Below the pieces are notes generated by a model. It ran no database searches, had not been told where the DNA came from, and worked only from the letters and a program-made list of their open reading frames with translations. The translations under genes were made by a program, and so were the position numbers. A stretch of DNA of 64,000 nt from the NCBI GenBank assembly GCA_036927565.1, contig JAYESD010000001.1, forward strand, positions 74,729,751 to 74,793,750. Direction: 5' to 3'. Each line of letters opens with the position of its first letter. Position 1 is the first letter of the stretch. Of the stretch, positions 21,691-31,300 are shown one piece after another. The stretch comes from Tuctoria greenei. Lineage: Eukaryota; Streptophyta; Magnoliopsida; Poales; Poaceae.

Positions 21691-24600
21691 GCCGGCCGAA
21701 GCTCCTTTTAATCCTCATCCCCGATCACAGCTCCACTGCCTCGCCATTTTTCTTCCGCCGCGCGCCATCGCCGCCGCTCGCCACTGCTCCGCGGCGTGCC
21801 GCCGTTCCACGCCGTTTCAAGCCTAGCTCCAAAGAGCAAAAAGGTGCGCCTGATCAAACTCTAGCTCATGGTACAAACCGTTTCCCTTATCGTTGAAGCC
21901 TGAGCAAGATATTGTTCGTTTCCTCTACGGCCGAGGGTAGATAGCTAGCTATGATTTCATGTCAAATTCCTTTTCGGCAAGCAATCATCCTTTTCAATTA
22001 CTTAGAGATAGTTTCTATAGGCCCTAGCGATCCTGTCTGAGCAAAAACCTTTAAGGATCGTCAAGCAACGGCTCTGAATTTCGAGTTTTGCTCGCCGCCG
22101 GTAGAAAACCTCGGTTCACCGTCGAACTCATGATTCCCGGCAACTCACTCCCCTTCTGCGCCCATATCCTTGAACTCCATCATCCCAGAAAGGTTTTGGA
22201 TGCAATTCCCAAGTGATTTGAGCTACTCTATAGAGAGTTCTATGATGCCCGAGCGCTCATCGCCGCCACCGCCGTCGCACGACCTTTTCCGGCGAGTTTC
22301 AAGACCCACTGACCTCACCATCGTGCTCAGCGACCCCAAAAACCCCCAGGCGGCAAGTTTCCGCGATTCTGGTGCGTTGGATTGGCCGGCGGCGAGGCTC
22401 GCCGGAGAGCACCGCCGCGGGAACCCCGCGCGCCGCCCGCGTCGGGAGGTAGAAGACGACGCGGCGGGTCCCGCGTGTCAGCGGCGGTAAATCCCGTCGG
22501 ATCAGGTGTGGCCACAGGATTTGCTGTGGCTACGCGGTGGGAATCTGTGGCCCCCGTGTGGTTTAAATACTATTGGTTCATTTTAAAACAGTGGGGCCCA
22601 CGAGTTAAATCAAATTAGGAAATTATTCCAGATTAGGCTCCAACTTAGAAAATCCATAACTTTCTGTAGGATACTCCAAAATTCTTCAAACAAATTTTGT
22701 TCGAAAGCTCTTGAGCTCTAGTTTCTGTCAATGCCAATTAGGTTCTGTGAAACCCAGAGCTAAATTCTGTAGAAAATAATCTTTCCTAATGCAAGTGCAA
22801 TTTTTCCAGACAAGATAACCACGAGAAAAATCCCCAAAATTCACATAAAATTTATTGTCCTAATCTCGATTATCAGGCAAAATTTGGGAGCCATAGCACC
22901 TGTTCAACTCTCTGTATAATTCAATTTCCTTTTTCAGTTACTGAATTTTCACAGCTATTAGGTTGCTTTATTAGGTCCCAAAATTTTACTGAGTCTTCCT
23001 TTAGTCATACCCTAGCTCGTGTTAAAGTCTTGGATTTAATTAACCTACTATACTAGTCCTCAATCAGTTACAAACTAAATATTGATTTAATGTCTAGAAA
23101 CTCAAATATAAAGTAAATTCAGAAATTCTTGCCGAATCATAAATACAATAACTCCTTCCCCACAGCTTAGAAAATTATGAAAACTAATTTTGCTAAGACC
23201 AGAACCACTCCCTCCATCTTGATTATCAACTGTTAGCTAGGTTCAAGCTACAGTTTCCTCTCGGAAATTTTTGGAAGTTGATCTGCTTGCCATACTTTCG
23301 GAGACCACAATATGCTATGATCATCTCCTGTTCTTTGCAAGAGCTTTGATCATATTCCCTAGTATCTACCATCGAAGTTCCAAAGCCAATCAAAATCCCT
23401 GTCATATAGTGATCACCATGAATTAATTTATGGTCTTAAAATAAATAAATTTCAAAGTCATTTATATATCCATGTTATCTGCATATCGTATAGTGACCGA
23501 AGTCGAGGAGGAGCCAGAAGCCTTGGAAGAGAACCTTCCAATTTTTAACTCAGAACCTGACCTGCAACAAGGCAAGCCCCGGTTTGCATTTAAGTCGTTT
23601 ATGAGCTTTTGCTTTATCACTATGATGAGTAGTATATGAATTGTGCATTACGTCTAGGGTGAATGATACTCCACTTGCATGACCAAAAATCCCAGGGGTT
23701 TATTTGGCACGAGTTACAGTTTGACCTGTAGTAACTGCTTTGCTAATGCATAGGAAATCCGGTAGAAGTCGAGTAGTTGGAATCTACTCGCAAGAGATGT
23801 ATCTCACAGGATTGGTTGGATAGAAAATGGCTTAATATAATGAAATTGAGACCGGGCAGGGAATGGCTAGGAAGCAGCGAGAAGTGAGTCTCGGTCGCAT
23901 AGCTCTGCCTGTGTCGATTAAGGCCCGCGTCGTGTGCGGCCCCTTCGGACAAGCTTGAATTGTACCGGCAATATAATGGACATATGGAATCCAATAAACT
24001 GATGTAACTTGATAACTGGGATGTTGAGACCCATTAACTCACCATCGATAGGGGTGGGTTGAGGACAGTAAGGTGTAAATCGGTCGGCGGACACATGAGG
24101 TGTTCCGTGCGGAGACCTTCTGTTTGCGGAGGTGAGACGGGCTCAGCATTTGAGTTTCTTGTGAAAGGTGGCCATATACGCCTAGTACTGAAGTGTTATG
24201 TAGGTACAGGTGTGCTCGCTGACACTTCCGAACGACGTATGTGTCGTGTTGTCCGGGTGTGTCTTGATTGCAATCACTGTCCCTCGCAGTAATAGAGTAC
24301 CACTTGTTCACTGAGCGGTGACGTAGTAAATACTAAAGAAGTCAGGAAAGTCATATGATATTGAATTATAATTACTTTGCAACTTTGTTTGATCTAGAGA
24401 TAGTATAACTAACGATTTACAATTTCCCCATACTTTAGCTGTAATAGCATTATGTGCTTTGGGCATGTCATATCATCGGTGAAGCGTTTCTTGTTTGATT
24501 GTGGAGCCCATGATGTGCCGTGCTCAGAGAATGTCATTTGCTACTTAAAACTTGGTTATAAGGATCCACTTGTAGGCGAGTTATTTATGCTATTCCTTAC

Positions 24601-24913
24601 CTATGTTTAGTGTCCCCGTGCATCTGTCTAGTGAGACGGTTAAGTCTTGCTGAGCCTTAAGCTCACGTTTGCAGTTAACGAGTTTTTGCAGGTTACCCCT
24701 TTGAGGATGGGTTTGACAATGAGGCAACACCCCCTCCAGGGTGTACAGCCGAGTGGGAACCCTGCACGCCGCCATAGTTTGAGTGTTGCTAGTGCAAAGT
24801 ACCCCTGGCATGGAAAACTTTGCTTTTTGCATAGCTAGTGCTGAGAGCGTAGCTATGGTATGTATATATTTCTTTACATCCGCTAGTATTGTGAAAACTT
24901 CCGCTGTGTATTA

Positions 24914-24919
24914 AATAAA
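24914..24919 (+). terminator. Poly(A) signal in the element C LTR
   Basis: AATAAA about 110 bases before the LTR end. The equivalent AATAAA is at 47712 in element D. In the 3' LTR copy (36831-36836) it would direct 3' end formation of the element RNA. Confidence 0.6.
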
Positions 24920-24963
24920 AGACCTGGTCTTGTACTTTATTCTGGTTCTATTCTTGTAAACTG

Positions 24964-24993
24964 TTGGGTGTCGCATCGCACGACACCACCCAA
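24964..24993 (+). other. Conserved U5 hairpin, element C 5' LTR
   Basis: Arms TTGGG.TGTCG and CGACA.CCA.CCCAA enclose the loop CATCGCA. They make ten base pairs with a 3-nt bulge, about 35 bases before the LTR end. The same hairpin is at 36881-36910, 47760-47789, 62785-62814, 4040-4069 and 14920-14949 (the last two on minus). Confidence 0.6.
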
Positions 24994-25032
24994 TGAGATC
25001 CTCGGATGTGTGGATTCCGGTCCCCACAGACA

Positions 25033-25044
25033 TGGTATCAGAGC
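25033..25044 (+). other. Primer-binding site of element C (iMet tRNA)
   Basis: TGGTATCAGAGC, the exact canonical complement to initiator-Met tRNA, four bases after the LTR end. Confidence 0.95.
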
Positions 25045-25203
25045 TTCGTTGGGAACAGTGTACCGGAAAAGAACATATTTTCAAAAATTAGGAACTTGAG
25101 TGAGGACTTAGTTATATGCCGTTATAAGGAGTATTATTAGTATAAGATACAAAGGTGGTAAACTAACTATGTGTTATTATATTCTGTAACGACACTCCGA
25201 CAT

Positions 25204-25212
25204 CAGGTAAGA
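25204..25212 (+). promoter_or_regulatory. Splice donor consensus in element C leader
   Basis: CAGGTAAGA fits the eukaryotic 5' splice-site consensus perfectly (exon end 25206). The same CAG/GTAAGAGGTAAGG occurs at the same place in element B (minus, 14707-14693) and as CAA/GTAAGAGGTAAGG in element D (48005). Confidence 0.55.
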
Positions 25213-26982
25213 GGTAAGGTACGCCACCGAGAGCGGATCAATCTCGGTAAACTCAGCATACGAGAGGTGGTATGTGAAATTTCCGTGGCTTGGCACGGAA
25301 AGTCAATATGAGTCTTTGAAACTTTCCATGTTTTTAAGAACATATGACACGCGGTACCCCAGCGGGACACAAAGTTAGAGGGAAACCCCGTCGGGTGGTA
25401 TGTAACCCGATAGTGTGTTCTCATATCTGTGAGAACATGCGAACACGTATGCTCGAGCGTGTATAAGCCGGATCGTACGGGAGTCTTTGCTGTACAGACG
25501 TATTTACAGCCATGTACCTCGAGACATGGCCTCGCTCGAGGACGACTCACGCCAGAGTCGTATGCATTTATTTTTGGTTATATATTATTGTGACTGCCTG
25601 CCATGTTTCCCCGTGCCGCCCTTGAGGTGCGAAGGTGTGAAAGGGGATTGTTTGTCTTCTGCAGGTAACCTAACTCCGGTAGCAACCCGTGTAGAAGCCG
25701 TTTGCGAGGGAACGATATAGGAACCACCTATAGACGTAACCGGATGTACCGGATAGAATTTCCTTTAGTGAGGCACGTAGTACCGTCAGTATCAAACATG
25801 ATACTAGACCCTCCCCACCGACAGAATGGTTGCATTATGTTTTGAGAAAGTCCGACTATCAGATACTGATAATTTCGGGCTCGACTTGATAAAATGGATA
25901 GAACCAAGATTCTTGCTTTCTGGTAGAAGTAGCTCAACTTCGCCAGGTTGTAATCTTGGTTAGCACTTAGATAACATAAGCATATCCTACATGAATGGAA
26001 AGCTCGTGAAGGTCTCTCCAACTTTTCCGTTGACCATAAAGACAGAAAAGCTTGTTAATTTGTTGAAAACTGGGGTTTACTGTAATTACTCCACATGAAC
26101 CCACCTTTGTACCATTTCTGTATTCTTGCCATAACTCACTATAGAAAAATCCACTACCTTATTGGGATATATGTTTGAGAAGGGTAGGTGGAGATTCACG
26201 AGTTTGTTTTGGGGAGTCCTTCCTGATTTTAATTGGAGTTTAACCAAATTGGGAAGACAGCACAGTAAACTGCATGACTGCTGATGCAAACCAGTCAGCT
26301 TTACTGTTGAGTTTGGATAATTATAACCCCTAATCCAGAACAGTGATATGGTTACGCATATACATTTCTGGAAAGCTTAGGGAGTCATCTATCAACTTTA
26401 TTTATCACTCCTGACCTGAATCTAGGTATAGCTATGCCTAATTCCATTTGTCGCAAATTTGGTTCCTGCAGTCCAGAACTTGGAACAGTTTGCACATAAT
26501 TGTGAATTGATGCATAATACCTTCATGACAAGGTTGTCGTGGTAGAACTTCTTTAGTTCTGGATTGTTAACACGATGTTACTCAATGTTTATTTTGACAC
26601 TACCTCAATATCTTATCATGATGAACCTGTATAGAATGTGGAGATAAGCCCATATACAGGGGAGGTTCTGTCGAAAATTTCAGAACCCTTGAGTCAACTT
26701 AAAACTGGTATAGATTGTTCATACTAGTTCCACAGTGGCTGTATGAGTACAATCTGGAAAGGTTTTGAAGTGTACTACAATTTTTGTATTCAATATAAAG
26801 TTTAGTTCTGACTTATTCTGTATGAAACTTACGGGTTACTGCAGACAGGTCAGATAAACCAGAACTGTACTCCTTTCCAGACTGCAGCTTTGACTGAACC
26901 AATTGATTATGGATATTTCTTTTTGTCCCACATCACCAGTGATTGGGTCGAATACTTAAACGGTGTATTGACATTGGGATAT

Positions 26983-26994
26983 ATTTGTCCACAG
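26983..26994 (+). promoter_or_regulatory. Splice-acceptor-like site abutting the accessory ORF ATG (element C)
   Basis: ATTTGTCCACAG ends at the base before the ATG. The preceding run is T-rich. It would fuse the leader exon ending at 25206 directly to the accessory start codon. Confidence 0.5.
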
Positions 26995-27960
26995 ATGGCA
27001 GCACCAAGGATTCAGTTGCCTAATGGATGGGTGTTCTCAACATGCACCGGGCACGCCGGTTTTCCGGACGTGTTTGCACGGTTGCTCGGCCAGTTTGGCT
27101 ATTTGGTGTTACCTAGCTATTGGGGCAAGAAGTTCCAGGAGGGCGGTATGTGGAGTTGCACCATCTACGTCGATGTGCCTGCCGGTCCACCGCACCTCGG
27201 ATGGGCTCCATACTCCATCAAGATCAAGGGATTGATATTAGAAGAAACATGGAGCTACGCCGCAAGTGTTGCCATAGGGAGGTTTTGCAAACTCCATTAC
27301 CGTCATCTGGTGGGTACTCCGTATGAGTTCTTTCCAGTCAACGGCAGGGCTTCTGAAGCCTGGGCAACCCGCTTGCTTGCGGAGGTGGGAGAGCATGGCG
27401 AAACATCCGCAACAGCCTTAGCGATGTATGCAGCAGCCTCACATCGCGAGAAGGGTAATCAAAGGACATGCATAAAAGAATTGACAAATAATCTGAAGCA
27501 AGCCATGAAGCGAGCGAACCACTTTGAGTGGGCAAATGACGGACTTAGGGATATGATGGCTCCTCTTAATCATCGTTTGAACCTTAGGGAGAATCAATGG
27601 CATGACGCTGTTATGGATTTGGCCGCGTCTCGCCAGGAGACTCTAGAGAGAGATATTGATCTGGAGGCAAGCCTACTTTATGGGCACCAACGGGACACAC
27701 AGTTGAACGTGGTGACTGCAGACAGGGATCAGTCCAGAGTAGAGGCTCAGAGCTGGAAGACCAGCTGTGAACAGGCTCAGCAAGAGAATGAGGCCTGGGG
27801 GATGTTTATGATACAGACAGATTGGCAAGCTATGGCTGCCAAGAAGACGTTGATGTTGAACGATGTATCAACTTCTACTCCAGCACCCGTATCAGAGGTG
27901 CCTAGCCCTGAAGATGAAGAAGAAGAAGAAGACCCAGAGGAACTTGAATACGTCGAGTAG
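26995..27960 (+). CDS. Accessory ORF of element C, upstream of gag, unknown function (321 aa)
   Basis: Intact ORF in sense orientation between PBS and gag. I chose the ATG at 26995 because it directly follows a splice-acceptor-like CCACAG. The frame is open further upstream to a TTG at 26890, but with no ATG. Residues 1-115 look like a folded domain rich in Trp, Gly and Pro (QLPNGWVF, GMWSCTIYVDVP, LGWAPYSI, then an Ala/Cys motif at 90-114 ending GTPYEFFP). Residues about 135-285 are charged and helical, likely coiled coil. The last 20 residues are almost all acidic (DEEEEEEDPEELE). There is no signal peptide, membrane segment, zinc knuckle or enzyme motif. It is not Gag, Env or part of Pol. 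Homologous positions in elements B and D have no such ORF. Similar proteins may exist annotated as hypothetical in grasses, but I cannot name a family. Confidence 0.8.
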   Translation: MAAPRIQLPNGWVFSTCTGHAGFPDVFARLLGQFGYLVLPSYWGKKFQEGGMWSCTIYVDVPAGPPHLGWAPYSIKIKGLILEETWSYAASVAIGRFCKLHYRHLVGTPYEFFPVNGRASEAWATRLLAEVGEHGETSATALAMYAAASHREKGNQRTCIKELTNNLKQAMKRANHFEWANDGLRDMMAPLNHRLNLRENQWHDAVMDLAASRQETLERDIDLEASLLYGHQRDTQLNVVTADRDQSRVEAQSWKTSCEQAQQENEAWGMFMIQTDWQAMAAKKTLMLNDVSTSTPAPVSEVPSPEDEEEEEDPEELEYVE

Positions 27961-28330
27961 AGCGTATCAAAGTTAGATGTGGTAGCACTTCCGCCAACAC
28001 CGGGCGGCATATAGTTAAATGGTTGCTAGTGTTTCTCTTTTGTGACCATGTTTGTGTCATATTAAGAGTAATGGTTGTGGTGTCTAGCTAATGAGATGAG
28101 TATGACATGTCAGGAAGGCCAAGTATGGTAGAGATGTATTTCCATAAAGGGAGTCCATCATTTTGGGTTTACTACTGTAAACTTGGTCTTGAGATGATAT
28201 ATTTTGTATAAAGTTTGTGCTTTATCAATATATGTAAATGTTATGCATCGTCTATTATTGTCTACCGCATTTCTAAGGGAGGATAAACTTGAGGCAATGG
28301 GACTTACCGTGTTATTCATTATATTGCAGT
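27961..28330 (+). other. Spacer between accessory ORF and gag in element C
   Basis: 370 bases with no gene. It ends TTCATTATATTGCAG, then one base, then the gag ATG. This acceptor-like site (AG at 28328-28329) could pair with the donor at 25207 to remove a 3123-nt intron containing the whole accessory ORF. Confidence 0.5.
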
Positions 28331-31300
28331 ATGGTGCGTACTCGTACAGCCTCAGAGGTGGGAGGATCTAGTGGAGGACAGGGGGATGACACACCACCCC
28401 CGGGGCAGAATACGCCTCAGACGCAACCACCTCCACCACCTCCAACCACACTCCCCAGGAGTCTCGCGGAGGTTCTCGCTGCAGTGCTCGGCTCGCGCGA
28501 CGAGCAAACCGAGTTACTACGGACGTTGGTGCAGCACTCGTCCCGTCAAGGGGGACGACAGGATGATAGACCGCGTCAGCAATTTCAGAGTTCCTACTCT
28601 GATTTCTCATCGACACACCCACCGGTATTCACAGAAGCCGATGAACCGTTGGACGCGGATAACTGGCTCCGCACCATTGAAGGAAAGTTCGGTTTACTCG
28701 CGGTAACCGAACAGCAAAAGACATTGTTTGCAGCGCAACAACTGCAGGGGTCTGCCGGTGCGTGGTGGGCCAATTACCTTGCCGCACGCCCCGCAGGCCA
28801 TGTTGTAAGCTGGACCGAATTCCGGGAGGCATTTCGCGCCTACCACATCCCTCCCGGGATTATGAGGAGGAAGCTTCAAGAGTTCTTGGAGCTAAGGCAA
28901 GAAGGAAGGAGTGCATACGAATACTCCAAATCATTCAACCACTTGGCCCAATATGCTCAGGACCAAGTGAATACCGAGGATCGGAAGCGGGAATGTTTCT
29001 ACCGGGGTTTGAACCCCAAGTTGAAGGACAAGCTTGCTCTGTTCAACCGCGGCAACTTCAACGACATAGTCAATGCCGCTATCATGCAGGAGGACGCTAC
29101 GCGCGAGCTGTCCTCCGATAAAAAGAAGAGGGGTGCTCCACAGAGCAGTGGAGGTGGTGCTCCTCAGAAGTACCGTATGGTGTATCGATCACCATCCAGC
29201 CAAAGGTGGCAGCCGCCATCGCGACCACCAATGTTCCGTGGTCGTCAGTTCAACAACGGCGGATTTCGGCCACAGCAACAACAGGGGATGGTTCCACGTG
29301 CACTTCCACCTCCACCACGTGCACCGGGATTCCGTCCTCCCCTTCGCATTGGCCAAACCCCGTACACGTGTTTCACGTGTGGACGTACGGGGCACTTCGC
29401 CAAGGATTGTCCGCAGAATCGACAAAGCGGAGGGCAATCATCTTACCAGGGGGCCAACCAACCCCGCAACCAGCCCAAGAAGCTAGCCACCAGACCCGGC
29501 AACATCCACCACCTCGCTATCGAGGACGTTCCAGAAGGCGCACCCGTGCTCACGGGTACGTTCTCTATCTTCAATCAACCCGTAGTCATACTGTTTGACT
29601 CCGGAGCTTCACACAATGTCATTAGTAAATCTTTTGTCGTTAAAAGTCAATTGCCTGTTATCTCCACAAAAACCCCATATGTGATTAGCACTCCAGCTGG
29701 GAAAACGGTAACAAATAAATTGGTTCCTGGAATCCCACTTAACCTAGATGGAACCATATATCTTACTTCATTTCTGATATTAGAACATCAAAAGCTAGAT
29801 ATCATCTTAGGAATGGCATGGCTGCAATACCATGGTGCTATCCTTGATATCGTTCCTCGAAAAATTTATCTAAACTCTCCACTCCATCAGCCCCAGGTTC
29901 TCAATCTTGAGAACATCATTCCATTAGACCCATCCACTCACAACACCGAGGTTATGGAACTTAAGGATATTCCGGTAGTATGTGAATACCCCGACGTATT
30001 TCCTGAAGATCTTCCTGGTATGCCCCCAGAGAGAGATATAGAGTTCAAGATTGAACTTGCACCAGGAACAGTGCCAATTTCAAGGCCACCCTACAAGATG
30101 GCACCTAAGGAACTTGCAGAACTGAAGGAACAATTAACTGAACTTGAGAGCAAAGGTTTTATTCGTCCAAGTTCATCACCATGGGGTTGTTCTGCACTGT
30201 TTGTAGAAAAGAAAGATAAGACCTTGAGACTGTGTGTAGACTATCGTCCACTTAATGCTGTCACCATCAAGAACAAGTATCCACTACCGCGCATTGATAT
30301 TCTTTTCGATCAATTAGTGGGTGCTAAAGTGTTTTCGAAGATGGATCTTCGTTCTGGTTATCATCAAATTAGAATCCGACCAGAAGATATATCCAAAACA
30401 GCATTCTCAACAAGGTATGGACTGTATGAATATCTGGTTATGTCCTTCGGGTTAACCAACGCCCCGGCTCATTTCATGTATCTCATGAACTCAGTGTTCA
30501 TGCCGGAATTGGACAAGTTCGTCGTGGTCTTCATTGACGACATACTTGTGTATTCAAAATCCGAAGAAGAACATGCTCAACACTTGCATATTGTGCTTCA
30601 ACGATTACGGGACCATCAGTTGTATGCTAAGTTCAGCAAGTGTGAATTCTGGATCAACCAGGTGCCATTTTTAGGGCACATCATTTCAGCAGAAGGTATT
30701 GCAGTTGATCCAAGCAAGATCAAGCAAGTCCTCAAATGGGAGTCTCCAAAGTCTGTACATGAAGTCCGAAGTTTCCTGGGTTTAGCAGGATATTACCGGA
30801 GGTTTATACCCAGTTTCTCCAAAATAGCTAAACCAATGACAGAACTTCTGAAGAAAGGACAAAAGTATGTATGGACTGAGGCATGTGAGGCAGGTTTCAA
30901 AGCGTTGGTGAAACACCTTACAACGGCACCAGTTTTAGCCCAACCAGACACAACCAAAGCATTTGAGGTCTTTTGCGACGCATCTGGGATTGGTTTAGGT
31001 TGTGTATTAATGCAAGAGCGAAGAGTGATCGCGTATGGATCGCGACAGCTTCGGAACCACGAGCAGCACTACCCGACTCATGATCTTGACCTGGCTGCTG
31101 TGGTGCTAGCATTGAAGATGTGGAGGCATTATCTACTGGGTAATTTAGTACACCTCTACACTGATCACAAAAGCTTGAAATACATCTTCACCCAGAAGGA
31201 TTTGAATATGCGACAAAGGCGATGGTTAGAATTGATCAAGGATTATGAGATTGAGATCCACTACCATCCAGGCAAGGCGAATGTAGTCGCCGATGCACTG

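Larger units (their letters stand above)
20998..25028 (+). repeat. 5' LTR of element C (4031 bp)
   Basis: TGTAAAACCCC...GGTCCCCACA. A TATA box lies at 21683 and a poly(A) signal at 24914, so R plus U5 would be about 3.3 kb, making U3 only about 700 bases. A GC-rich block follows the promoter at about 21540-22560. ORFs in the LTR occur identically in both LTR copies and have no recognisable motif, so I do not call them genes. Confidence 0.95.
25029..26994 (+). other. Leader of element C with splice donor, candidate intron
   Basis: Leader between LTR and accessory ORF, with no supported gene. The first part is homologous to the leaders of elements B and D. A donor-consensus CAG/GTAAGAGGTAAGG lies with its cut at 25206/25207. 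The leader ends with ATTTGTCCACAG directly before the ATG at 26995, giving a potential 1788-nt intron, close to the 1721-nt potential gag intron in element B. Confidence 0.5.

Noticed and set aside
21443..22618. ORFs of 60-127 codons in the GC-rich block of the element C LTR (repeated at 33361-34535)
   Set aside because: They have no motifs and overlap each other in several frames. One is changed by the 1-base LTR indel, and the GC-rich composition alone explains their length.
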